From contig JALQBC010000005.1 of the NCBI GenBank assembly GCA_023375675.1, positions 372,001 through 436,000 on the forward strand: a stretch of DNA of 64,000 nt, read 5' to 3'. This DNA is from Cytospora piceicola (lineage: Eukaryota > Ascomycota > Sordariomycetes > Diaporthales > Cytosporaceae). Positions within the stretch are counted from its first letter, which is position 1, and the number at the start of each line of letters is the position of its first letter. Position numbers and translations under genes: made by a program. Shown here one piece after another: positions 48,183 to 60,600 of the stretch. The notes under the pieces are model-generated. The model searched no databases. It saw only the letters and a program-made list of their open reading frames with translations, and was not told where the DNA came from.

Positions 48183-49483
48183 TCAGCCTCCTCTCCTTCT
48201 CATATGGGGACTTCTCATATGGGGACTCCTCTCCAAGTAGCTGCTCCCATCTTGTGACAACAGGCCGCTGATATCAAACTCGCTCTGCGCCAGACTGGCC
48301 CTCTGACTACCCCTAAGGCTGCTCCTCGGCAGGCTCCTCCGAAAGCGTGAAGCCTGTGGGTTACGAGCAGCGCCCGCGAAGCTGAGGTCGCGCGTGCCGT
48401 CCTCGCTTAGATCGGCGTCGGAGTCCGTGTGCTCGTAGCCGTCGTCAGCCTCGGGGACGTCACCGTCCAGGTCGGCGTCCATGTCCATATCCATGCTCGA
48501 GTCGCCTGGATGAGCATCCCCGGGCACGTCACGGTCGAACTCGTGGACGAGATCGTCCTCCTCGAGCATGCCCGACCTGTCGTCCTCGCCGATGAGGTCG
48601 TCGTCGACCGCAAGGCTGCCGCCCTCTTGTCCACGAGCCATCACCTCGCGGACGCGGTCCTCCGCGGCGCGCATGTCGCGGACCTGGTCCCGCATGTCCC
48701 GCCGATCGGCCGGGCTGACCTGCACCACGCCGGCGTTCCCAGTGCCGTCCTCCCCCTCGCTGTCGTCCTCCCCCTCGTCCTCCTCCTCCACCTCGATGGT
48801 CTCCTCCTCGTCCTCACTGTCATCCTCCCCGTCGAACCCGAAGCCCTCCGCCTCGGGGATGTCATCGTCCAGGTCCGGCTGGTCCTCCCCCTCCCCCTCC
48901 CCGCCCATCGGCTCGTCCAGGTCGTCCTCGCCCTCGCCCACCGTGGTGGCCCCCTCGGCGCCCGCCTCGGCGAGCTCCGCGGCGAGCTGCTGCTCCCTGC
49001 GCATGGCCTCGGCGTGCTCCTCGGCCTCGCGCCGCTCCTCGCGCATCTGGAAGAGCGTCTTGGGCACCCCGGGCGGCTTGAGCCACGCGCTGCCGAAGTT
49101 GGAGACGTTCAGCCGGCGGCGCTCCACGAGCTGCTCCTCGAAGCGCAGGCGCGCCAGCGGGGTGCGCTCCACGAGGGCGCGGCGGTCGCGGCTCTGGTGG
49201 CCATGGTGGTGGTGGTGGTGGTGGTGGTGGTGTGGGTGCTGGGGGTGGCCGCGGTCGTTGTTGGTGTGCGCGTCGTTGGGGGAGGAGGACGGTGATGGGT
49301 CGTGGGGGCTGGTGAGGTGTGGGGGGAAGGGGGAGGGCCCGTGGCGGGAGGTGTACCAGAGGTTGTGGGACTGGGTGGTGTTTCTGTTTTAGTACTCGGG
49401 TAGCCCCCATGGACCGTGGAGGCTGGGGATTTGGGACTCACGTCGCGTGGGGTCAGGTCTGGGAGCATGGGCATGGCGAACAT
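48183..49483 (-). CDS. APC15: Anaphase-promoting complex subunit APC15/Mnd2
   Basis: Exons 49483-49442 and 49370-48183; product 409 residues. Apc15/Mnd2 is a small APC/C subunit that controls mitotic checkpoint complex turnover and, in yeast, restrains the meiotic APC/C. Exon 1 codes MFAMPMLPDLTPRD. The acceptor CAG at 49371 is chosen over a nearer CAG because it keeps the frame and gives LTPRDSHNLWYTSRH, the pattern of fungal APC15. The conserved core is LARLRFEEQLVERRRLNVSNFGSAWLKPPGVPKTL followed by a Glu/Arg-rich helix. A run of His codons (CAC on this strand, 49203-49232) lies in the N-terminal linker. Most of the C-terminal half is acidic and disordered. The last residues contain a perfect 5-residue duplication (RSPHM). 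Confidence 0.85.
48198..48227. repeat. 15-bp tandem duplication at the 3' end of APC15
   Basis: Two perfect copies of TCTCATATGGGGACT, in frame, duplicating RSPHM near the C-terminus of the APC15 product. Confidence 0.9.
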
Positions 49484-52400
49484 TGTGGACCGGGATCAAG
49501 CCGCCTTATACAGGCGGTTTGGTTGCTCTTGCAGATGGTCGTTGTGGCAATCGGCGAGATCTGGTTACGGTAAGGCATGGGATCTTTCGCAATTGAAGGT
49601 ATATGAGTTTAGCATGGAAGGCGGTAGATACGAATGCTTAGACTTATTGAAGTTGTTATTGACATTGGGAGTGTTGACTCTGATTGACTAGGTGATCTAC
49701 ACTAGCGGTAATACAAAGCTGACAAAGCGGACATAGCAAGCATGTGTCACGACACGAAATGGTGCCTTTATGGCCACTCACCTCTTGTAGCTCGGCTCAT
49801 AATATCTGATCTCCTGAAATGAAAACATGATCGATCATTGTCCAGCAAGGCTCACCTTCTCCAAACGAAACACCAGGTTCGATGTACCTAGGTAGCCCCT
49901 GATAGCCCTGTTTACCAGTTTACTACATCGATCCCATCCCGTACCAGTTGACTGGTATTCCGTACCCCGCAATGCGGCTAACCGAAAGAGCCGCGCGGCT
50001 GAAAGCCGGTCAGTGCGCCGTTAGATCTTACATCAAGGAGCCGCATCCTTGTCAGATCTCTACAAGGTTTCGCTTGGGAAAGTCAGCTATGTCTAAGGAC
50101 CCTGAATCCTGACTATGAGGGTTTTTTCCAATGCTAGAAAGGCATGATGACTGAAAACAAAGATACCCCTCTAGCCGTCGGGAAACCTGAGTGTCTTATT
50201 GCCGACTCATTTTCACCGCATGGAAGTTGGAACGGGCCACATTGTCGGTATTTTGGCAAGGTGTAAAACCGCCTTCATGCAACGCAGATTTGCTCGCTGG
50301 TAGTGATTGCTTTCTCTTGACGGTGTTTGGTCAATATCCAGGTAGCCACGGCTGGCCGACCAGGGATACGAGTTTTCATGAGGTAATTACAACTGCTCTG
50401 TTTGGGTGCTATTTGAACGGAGGCGGAACAAGTGGAGATTGATGACCATCGATGAGAAACGCCTACTGTGTAAGTTGTGTAGATACTCCAGCCCGCAAAC
50501 CGCGGGGTCGGAATTGATTATCCAGATATCCAAGTCAAGTTGCCGCTTGGCCGAGCTGGCAGCCTGGACCTGGACGGTGGACGGTTGACGGTGGGAGCTC
50601 GGGAAAAGTCGGAAGGCTTCTCCTCCCAATCTCACCATAGTTTCGGGTCTTCGAGCATGATCGTTCTGCGCTGTCAGGGAACGTTCTCAGAAACATTTCG
50701 GCGTGTCACCGTGACAGATGCCAGCATATCTCCGACGGCTCACGAGCAAATCCAAGGGCCAGCCGACTTCGGCTTCCTACTGTACATACTGCATACTGCA
50801 GTAAAAGCGCAACGTTGACCTGTGGTGCATACGAGAATAGTCCCCACAAACAATGGCCGGATGGCGCCGTCTGGACGTCTGGAGATACGACGTCGGATCA
50901 GAGCCGACTGGGACAATGCTGCAGCATGGCATGGTAGCAGGGTAGGTTTCTGTGCTGTACGGAGCATGTTCCTGCCTGCTGCAGCACATATGCTGAGAGC
51001 ACTGCACGCAAAAGGTCTTTACCACAGTAAGTCACTGGCTACCTAGGGCTGCTAGGTAGTGCTGTGCTGATCGTGACAGCAAAGAGCGTACAAGGAATCC
51101 TGATATCTACCTAGGTAGTGTACTGTAGTACAAGTACCGATTCCTTCTGCCAGCTTCTCCAGCGCAGCGTTATCAACGTACTGTACTCACATACTTGTGT
51201 CAGGTAGCCCTGGTAGCCAGTAGCCATGTGCTTGTGTGCGGATTACCGGTCGGGTTGATGGCGGGGTACGGGAGTAAGGTACGGAGTACTTCGGTCCATT
51301 ATGGGACCTACCCAGTAGAAACGACCTCGGGAGGCTAGATGTCTGGATGTCTGAATGTGGTCCGTTTTGGTTGGCCTGAGATAAGAGGCTCGAAGCAACG
51401 GCACCCATTCTGATTGGCCTATCAAAATATTCCTGATGACGATTCTTTGACAGCAACAGCAAGCTATCAAAAAGTATGACAGTCACGAGGATGCAGCCTT
51501 TTTTCTGGACACCGGATGTACAGGATGTTACGCTCATGGCAACCCCCCCTGCATATATCAATTCATTCCAAACATTGGTCGAAAGCCTTCACCGAGTCAA
51601 TCCTCAGCATAAGGAAGGTTGCCGATATAGTAAGAGGTAGTTGTGGAGACGAGGAAAACCAATGCCAGGGCCCGAAAGATCTGGAAAGGTGTACTGGGCC
51701 CTGGTGAGATTTACTATCTTCATAGGTACCTAGGTATTTACCTACAAGCTCCCTTCCACTAGGACAAGTGTGAATGGCATTTCTCCGCTCAAAGCCCCTT
51801 TAGGATTTATTCCGTGTTATTCTGGCAGTTCTGGCGGTTATAAGCGATTACATATGCCAGGCTCGCCGCTGTTCGGTGTGGATTCGAATCACACTGGGGT
51901 TCTGACAAGACGGGCAGAAGGCGCTCTGACCAAGCGACATCGGCCTGGTATGTAAAGAGTCGGTGTTGATTGGGTGGTGGGGCGGGCTGGGGTTCATGCA
52001 GATGCGGACCCTGGCTAGCCAGTCGCCGGGTGAGTCCTGGATACAACTTAGTGTACAAGGTAGCCCCTGCTAGCTGCTAATCGTGGTGTGGGGTGGATAT
52101 CGTTGAAACTGGGGTTGGGCATTGACGACTAGACCATAAGTGAATCTATTTCATTCGTTGTTACTGTGCAATGCCAACGGCTGCCGCAATACTAATCTGG
52201 ATCCTTCAACAGCCCTCAGATACGTGAGAGTGGCATCTCGATCTTGAAAATGTTCTACTATAAGATAGGGACTTCGGAAGCATACGGGTGACGCGAGTGA
52301 GGAAGCTCCTGGGAATCCCCCAGATATATACTATACTTGAGGGTGGGTTGTTAATATCCAACCTTGAGTCCTTTACTACCTGGACATATAAAAGATAAGT

Positions 52401-54652
52401 AGTGACCATATTCAAGCAGTTTGTGGAGACAAAAGACCATGAATTTTCTAGCCGCGTTGCATCACTTGCAGATTTGTTGGAGATTGCCTGAAAATGTGAT
52501 TGGCCCCTCGGGAGGCCAAGACCCAGAGAGGCTACCAAAGATCTGGTGCTATATATCAAAAACCATATGATGGATTCTTAGGAAGATGGGCAATAATATC
52601 TAGGTAGTACGCAAAATTCTTACCCAGCAGTGTAGACCAGTTGGAAAGTTGTTGCAACAGAGGGTGAGGACCAGTGCTGGCAGTTATATCAAATATTCCA
52701 ACTTGGTTTGTTCCAAACCTTGCAACCTTATTAAGACTGGTGACAAAGTGACATAGGAAACAACCTGGAAGATGTGGGATAGTAGCAGCGACCTCGGCCA
52801 GTGACGGTAGTGCAATTAGTCCTCAGAGTCTCCTCTGACGTATGTATCGTCCGGGGGGCCTTTCTACCCGCATGCCCAATGGCATGGGTACCCCCACTAA
52901 TGGGACGTACCCTGAAGTATCCCCCGGCCATCTAAAGTTGCCCCTCCAAAAGCCCCAGGTGCGCCAACTCCCTCGGCCCTACTCAAGTCACTCTGGTCCT
53001 ATAATCACCAGGGAATTGTGCTTGCCTAGTTCAGGTGTTTGAGCTTAAGGGTTGGAGCTTGTATCTTAGGCGCAAGTGAATCCAGAGCGGAGGCTTGGCT
53101 TATCACTGACCTGGACCAGCCAGACCAGCCAGACTAGTTCCCTCCCTCCCCATAAAGTCTGCCCGCCCTCAATTCCAAAGGTTTGCCTAGACAACTTTCC
53201 CTTCTCCCCCCTTCTCTTTCAACCCCCCTTTGGAAACCGACACTCTCCCCTATCGCAGGTTAAAGCGATACTGAATACGCTCTCTCTGCAACCTCCTCTT
53301 TCCTTCTGGATATCACAGATCCTACAAAGTAAGTAGTAGTTCAAGCCCATCCTCCACATGCTTCCTGTTGCCACAAAGACGTGGAGAGTCAAACTGCAAT
53401 GCGCCTCGCTATGCCTGTCAATGGGAGGCGATATATGTGCTTTGTGTAGCACAGCCATGTATTTGGAGACCAAACGACACCTTCTTCCGCCAGCCCCGAT
53501 GCTCTTGGAGTCACGTCAATTCGACCAAAGTCAACCTTCAGCTGCCTGAGATCAAATGGTGCCCGCGCAGCAGGGCCCAGAGGCCAATTCTCAGATCTAT
53601 CCGCATAAGCTTCTCTTGCCGAATTACCCAGTACGATGTCGAGTGCGCCTTCATGAAGCATCACATAAAGCCTGTCTTTACACCATTTCAAACCTACAGA
53701 GGAATCAGCACCAAAGAGGAGGGAGGTTGCTACCTTCCTTCCACAAAGGTCAGGCTGTAGCCGTACTGTTGGACACCACGACGAGGATAGAACATTGGCT
53801 GCTGTGCTATCTCGCACCCCCCTCAAACCCTCTTTTGACTATGAAGTTCCAGCCATGAATCGGCCGAGTTCTCCGCACGGTATAGCCAGTAGGTCTGGGT
53901 TGTTTCTCGCAGCCTCTACAGCAGCTCGCTTCCCATGTGGTGGGAAGCTACGTGTCACGCCAGCGACATGCGACCAATTCGAGCAGGGAGCATACGAGCA
54001 TCTCCCCTCCGTGGGTTGCCATGTGTTCATCCAGGCCGTTGCTGTTTGATCGGGAGAGCCGACCCCCAGTTTGCGCCATGTCGCTCTTGCTACTTCATTG
54101 GTGGAGCCAGCTGCGCACAAGCAGGCACAACTAGTTTACATGGTGTGTGGCCATCGCTTGGAGAGCTTGCTGCCTAGGACGTTATCCAACATCGGACCTC
54201 TTGAGACAACTGCGGGGGTAATCTATTGGAAGAAAACCAACCATCGTGAGGAAAAGCCCCAAGGAAGACAACGGAGTACCGGACGGCTATGAACACACAA
54301 TACGCGAAGGCAGCCCATACAGATTGCCAACATCAGAATTCAAGCAGGATGAATCCCTAACACGCCTTGCCCTCACCCAACCTCCCAGGCACCCCTCGGA
54401 CCTTTCGACAGCGCAGCTTGCAGGCAGTTAATGACTCTCAACTTCACAGCTGCTCTTGTGGTCTTTGAACATCCAGGTGGCAACAAACGACATGTTAGTA
54501 GGCTAACAGACAATTTCGCAGAATCACATTCCAAGAGCATCGCTGCTGCTCTTAAAGTCGACAGCAACTTGGTCTCTGTCCTTCCAGAGACAATCCACAG
54601 TCCTCCAGTGACTCCTCATTACCACTCGGGAATCTCGTAGTGGTGGCCTAGC
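49484..54652. other. 5.2 kb gene-free stretch between APC15 and glutamate synthase
   Basis: It holds the APC15 promoter and the glutamate synthase promoter and leader. TACCTAGGTA occurs at 49885, 51108 and 51727, with a split version (TACCTAG-GGCTG-CTAGGTA) at 51039-51057. Around 52140-52740 the DNA is AT-richer, with a 118-codon minus frame (52206-52559) lacking similarity I recognise. From 53060 it becomes pyrimidine-rich, as expected of a promoter and transcription start for the gene at 54653. Confidence 0.5.
53329..54521 (+). promoter_or_regulatory. Candidate long intron in the glutamate synthase 5' leader
   Basis: A strong GTAAGT donor at 53329 follows a pyrimidine-rich, promoter-like stretch. 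Upstream of the start codon the best acceptor is at 54520-54521, with a GGCTAAC branch site and TTTCGCAG. Removing this 1.19 kb segment would also remove many upstream ATGs. No transcript evidence is available here. Confidence 0.35.
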
Positions 54653-57600
54653 ATGGGCTTGAATACCGATTTCGACGATCGAAAAGACACCCTGCTGGCT
54701 GAGAGCGACACGTACCATCCCTATGAGTACCAGCAGGAGGGCAACGGCTCTTGGGCCGGAGCCCTGCCGGTGAAGCAGTAAGTCTTCTTTATCCTCCAAA
54801 AACATGCCCAGTTAGCTAATCGTTCCATCAAGGGGGCTGTATGATCCTGAGTTGGAGAAGGATGCTTGCGGTGTAGGTTTTGCATGGTATGTATCTGTGT
54901 CTCTGGTGGCGAGGATTCAACTGACAAAATGATAGCCACATCAAGGGCAAGGCAAGCCACAAGATCGTTAGCGATGGTTAGTCAATTTTCCATTGGACTT
55001 CTCACTGGCATTAAACTGATGTTGAGCAGCTCGCAATTTGCTTTGCAACATGACCCATCGGGGTGCCACAGGTGCTGATGCACGAGATGGTGACGGTGCT
55101 GGTGTCATGACATCTATACCCTTCAAGTTCTTCATCAAGAACTTTGAGCGGGAAGTTGGAATCAAACTTCCGCCTCCTTCACAGTACGCTGTCGGCAACC
55201 TGTTCTTCAGTCCTGAGGCTGAGAAGTTGGAGGAGCAGAAGCGGCAATTGGAAGACATTGCCGAGTCCTTGGGCTTGCGTGTGCTGGGGTGGCGAGAGCC
55301 TCCCACGGACCCGTCTCTGCTTGGCCCAGCTGCTCTCAGCCGGCAGCCTAACATCCTGCAACCTTTCGTCGTCCTTACGTCTGCTTACGGCTCCGGAAAT
55401 GAGCCAGAAATGACCGACCCAGAGAAGTTTGACATGAGACACTTCGAGAGACAGCTCTACGTGCTGCGAAAGCGGGCGACGCACACGATCGGCCTCCACA
55501 ACTGGTTCTACATCTGCTCGCTCTCCAACAAGAACATTGTGTACAAGGGTCAACTCTCGCCTTCCCAGGTCTACTCGTACTACCACGATCTGGTGAACGC
55601 CGACTATGAAGCACACTTCGCCCTAGTGCACTCTCGTTTCTCTACAAACACATTTCCGTCATGGGACCGAGCACAGCCCTTGCGGTGGGCTGCTCACAAC
55701 GGTAAGCAGAGCATTTGAGTCTCGGGAATTTTAGGTTACTAATGCCAATTCAGGTGAAATCAACACTCTGCGTGGCAACAAGAACTGGATGAGGGCTCGT
55801 GAGGGTGTGATGCAGTCAAAGGTTTTCGCGGACGAGCTTGAGTCGCTGTATCCTATCGTGGAAGATGGTGGCTCAGACTCTGCTGCTTTCGACAACGTAC
55901 TCGAACTGCTCACCATCAACGGTGTGCTCTCATTGCCAGAGGCTGTTATGCTGATGGTCCCCGAGGCATGGCAGGACAACCCCCACATGGACCCCAAGAA
56001 GGCTGCTTTCTACGAGTGGGCTGCATGCCAAATGGAGCCTTGGGATGGCCCTGCTCTGTTCACTTTTGCTGATGGCCGTTTCTGCGGTGCCAACCTCGAC
56101 CGAAACGGTCTGAGACCTTGCCGATTCTATGTCATGGACGATGACCGCATTATTTGTGCCTCTGAGGTCGGTACCATCCCAATAGAGCCCGAGCGAGTTG
56201 TGCAGAAGGGCCGTCTGCAGCCAGGTCGCATGCTGCTAGTCGATACACAAGAAGGTCGCATTATCGATGACCGTGAGCTGAAAGAGAAGGTCGCCAACCG
56301 ACAAGACTTCCGCACCTGGCTGGACAATGAACTCTTCAAGATGGATGAGGTCCTGAAAACAATGGAGGCGGACAAGTCCTTGGAGTTGGCAGCCAAACCG
56401 GACGCTAAGCCTGTCCAAGAAGACCCTCTCCTGCATGCCTTTGGCTACACTTTCGAGCAGGTCTCCCTCATCATTGCTCCTATGGCAGCCGACGAGAAGG
56501 AGGCTCTTGGGTCCATGGGCAACGATGCTCCCCTTGCCTGTCTTTCCAAACAGCCACAACTGCTCGAGAACTACTTCCGGCAATTGTTCGCCCAGGTGAC
56601 GAACCCTCCTATTGACCCTATTCGGGAGTCTATCGTCATGTCCCTGGATTGCTACGTTGGTCCACAAGGCAATTTGTTGGAGATGGACCCTGTGCAATGT
56701 GGTCGTCTGCACCTCAGAAGCCCAATCCTGACTATCCCGGAGCTCAATGCACTCAAGAACATGTCCAAGGTCTACCCTCAGTGGTCGGTGAAGGTCATTG
56801 ACCTTACTTTCCCGAAGCAGGATGGCGTCGAGGGCTACATCAAGCACCTCGACTACATTTGCGACGAAACCACTGATGCGATCGAGAAACAGAATAAGAT
56901 CATCATCCTGTCCGACCGTAACGTCTCGGCTGACCGCGTACCTGTGTCCACTCTCTTGGCGTCTGGCATGGTCCACCACCACCTGGTTAACAACAAGTGG
57001 CGATCGATGGCTGCAATTGTTCTTGAGAGTGCTGAAGCCCGTGAGGTCCACCACATGTGTGTCCTGCTCGGCTACGGTGCTGATGCTATCAACCCTTACC
57101 TGGCTATGGAGTGTATCCTGAAGCTGAACCGAGAGAAGCTCATCCGGAAGAACATCACGGAGGACGATCTCATCAAGAACTACAAGCACTCTTGCGACGG
57201 AGGTATTCTCAAGGTCATGAGCAAGATGGGAATATCCACGCTGGCCAGTTACAAGGGTGCGCAGATCTTCGAGGCTTTGGGAGTACACAGCTCCGTGGTT
57301 GATCGGTGCTTCAAGGGCACTGCTTGCCGCATCGGGGGTGTCACATTCGAGACCATTGCCGAGGATGCTTTCAGGTTCCATGAGCGAGGCTTCCCATCCC
57401 GTTACACGGTCGGCGTCCCCGGTCTGACCGAATCCGGTGAATACCATTGGCGAGACGGCGGTGAGCCTCACGTCAACGACCCCGTCTCCATCGCCAACAT
57501 GCAGGATGCTGTGCGCAACAAGAACGACAAGTCTTACGAGGCGTACTCTAAGTCTGAGTATGAACAGATCAAGGCGTGTACCCTTCGAGGCATGCTGGAC

Positions 57601-60600
57601 TTCAACTTCGACGAGTCCAAGTCCATCCCCATCGACCAGGTTGAGCCTTGGACCGAGATTGTCCGCCGGTTCTGTACCGGTGCCATGTCGTACGGTTCTA
57701 TCTCCATGGAGTCTCACGCCACATTGGCTGTCGCAATGAACAGGCTTGGAGGCAAGTCCAACACAGGTGAGGGTGGTGAGGATCCCGAGCGTTCTCTGGT
57801 CGACGAGTTTGGTGATACCAGACGATCGGCCATCAAGCAAGTTGCAAGCGGCCGGTTCGGCGTTACGTCTGCATACCTTGCCGACTCTGATGAGCTCCAG
57901 ATCAAGATGGCCCAGGGTGCCAAGCCCGGTGAGGGTGGTGAACTTCCAGGCCACAAGGTCAGCAAGAGCATTGCTCGAACCCGTCACTCAACTCCAGGTG
58001 TCGGTCTGATCTCGCCTCCGCCCCATCACGACATTTACTCCATTGAGGATCTGAAGCAGCTCATCTACGACCTCAAGTGCTCCAGCCCCCGCTCGCGAGT
58101 CTCCGTCAAGCTTGTCTCTGAGACTGGTGTCGGTATTGTCGCGGCCGGTGTGGCCAAGGCCAAGGCTGACCACATCCTGATTTCTGGTCACGATGGTGGC
58201 ACTGGCGCTTCCCGATGGACCGGAATCAAGTATGCCGGCCTTCCCTGGGAGCTTGGTCTGGCCGAGACCCACCAGACGCTTGTCCTGAACGACCTCCGTG
58301 GCCGTGTTGTCGTCCAGACTGACGGCCAGCTGAGGACGGGACGTGATGTGGCTATTGCGTGCCTGTTGGGTGCTGAGGAATGGGGCTTCGCCACCACGCC
58401 TCTTATCGCCATGGGCTGCATTATGATGAGGAAATGCCATCTGAACACTGTGAGTAATATACGAGACCGAAATCACTTTCCACTTCCAGTTGATCCTTGA
58501 GTTACGAGACATGTTCAATCCGGGGACAACAAAAGCTGCACCTTTGGATCTTGTCTTGCGACTCCCGTTTCTCCCTCTTTTAAGCAAATACTGACTCTCA
58601 TTTGGCAGTGCCCGGTCGGAATTGCAACGCAGGATCCAAAGCTGCGCGAGAAGTTCAAGGGAACTCCTGAGCACGTTATCAACTTCTTCTACTATGTGGC
58701 CAATGAGCTGCGAGCCATCATGGCCCAACTGGGCTTCAGAACCATCAACGAGATGGTTGGTCGCGTTGAGTGCTTGAACGTCCGCGACGACCTGCGGACA
58801 AAGAAGACAGAGCATCTCGACCTGGACCTCCTGCTCACGCCTGCGCATTCGTTGCGTAGCGGAGTTGCTACCTTCAATGTCCGGAAGCAGGACCACCGTC
58901 TCTACATGCGCCTGGACAACAAGCTCATCTCCGAGGCCGAACTCACCTTGGACAAGGGTCTTCCCAGCCGTATTGAGTGTGACATCGTCAACACAGACCG
59001 TGCGATGGGTACTTCTCTCTCTTACCAGATCTCCAAGCGTTATGGAGAGGCTGGTTTGCCGGTTGATACCGTTCATGTTTCCATCAAGGGATCGGCAGGT
59101 CAATCCTTCGGTGCTTTCTTGGCTCCAGGTGTGACGCTTGAGCTGGAGGGTGATGCCAACGATTATGTCGGCAAGGGCTTGTCGGGTGGCCGTCTCGTCA
59201 TCTACCCTCCACGCTCGGCTGTCTTCAAGGCAGAGGACAACGTCCTTATTGGCAACGTTTGTCTCTACGGTGCCACTGCTGGTCACTGCTACTTCCGCGG
59301 TGTCGCTGCTGAGCGCTTTGCCGTGCGAAACTCGGGTGCCCATGCGGTTGTTGAGGGTGTTGGTGACCACGGTTGTGAGTACATGACTGGTGGTCGTGTT
59401 GTCATTCTTGGCAGCACTGGTCGCAACTTCGCTGCTGGTATGTCTGGAGGTATTGCCTACGTCCTGGACAAGGGTCATGACTTCCTGTCGAAGCTCAACA
59501 CTGAAATGGTGGAGGCTTCCGCCATCGAAGACCCCAACGAGATTGCCTTTGTCCGTGGCATGATTGAGGACCACCACCACTACACTGGTTCTGAGCTTGC
59601 TGCCCGTATCCTGGTTGACTTCAACCGAGTTCTGCCCCGTTTCATCAGGGTCCTGCCGGTTGACTACAAGCGAGTACTCCAGGAAGAGGCCGCCAAAGCC
59701 GCCGAGGCGAAGAAGGCCGAGCTCAACTTGCCTGTCATTCCTGGCAAGAAGGAAGAGAAGAAGAAGTCTGCTCCCCTTCAGGATATGGAGGAAGCCATTG
59801 GAGACGCCAAGGCCGAGAAGAAGCGTTCTCTCGTATTGGACAAGACCAAGGGTTTCATGAAGTACAACCGCCGATCTGAGAAGTACCGCGATGCCAAGTC
59901 CCGCGTGAAGGACTGGGCTGAGCTTTCCTCCCGACTCGACGAGGACGAGCTGAAGTACCAGTCTGCCCGCTGCATGGACTGTGGTGTTCCTTTCTGCCAG
60001 TCTGACACTGGTTGCCCCATCTCCAACATCATTCCCAAGTGGAATGAGCTCGTGTTCCAGAACCAGTGGCAGGATGCTCTCAACCGCCTGATTATGACCA
60101 ACAACTTCCCCGAGTTCACTGGTCGCGTATGCCCCGCACCTTGCGAGGGTGCATGTGTCTTGGGCATTAACGAGGACCCCGTCGGTATCAAGTCGATCGA
60201 GTGTGCCATCATTGACCGCGGCTTTGAGCAAGGATGGATGGTTCCTCGCCCTCCTCAGGTCCGCACTGGCAAGAAGGTCGCCATTATCGGTTCTGGTCCC
60301 GCCGGCCTTGCCGCTGCCGATCAACTCAACAAGGCTGGACATCTGGTCACACTTTACGAGCGCGCCGATCGGCTCGGTGGTTTGCTGATGTACGGTATTC
60401 CCAACATGAAGCTCGATAAGCGCATCGTCAAGCGCAGAACCGACTTTATGGCTGCTGAGGGCATCCAGTTCAAGACTGGTGTAAGTGTCGGCGAAGACAT
60501 CACAGTCAATGACCTGCGGGCCCAGAACGACGCCGTCGTCCTCGCCACCGGCGCGACTGTTGCACGAGACCTGCCCATTGAGGGTCGCAACCTTAGCGGC

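Larger units (their letters stand above)
1949..51736. repeat. Dispersed 10-bp palindrome TACCTAGGTA (22 exact copies)
   Basis: Exact copies start at 1949, 2046, 2627, 3346, 3369, 3377, 3608, 7057, 9636, 13555, 13890, 23853, 27682, 28449, 29038, 29046, 30725, 40768, 41115, 49885, 51108 and 51727. All are outside the coding regions and introns annotated here. Two pairs overlap by two bases (3369/3377 and 29038/29046), making an 8-bp periodic string. Counted by eye, so one or two could be missed. Confidence 0.85.

Noticed and set aside
52206..52559. A 118-codon minus-strand frame in an AT-richer patch
   Set aside because: No domain, no splice partners, and the sequence context suggests decayed repeat DNA rather than a gene.
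53389..53826. A 145-codon minus-strand frame in the glutamate synthase leader region
   Set aside because: No similarity recognised and it lies in presumed leader or intron sequence; length is within chance for this composition.
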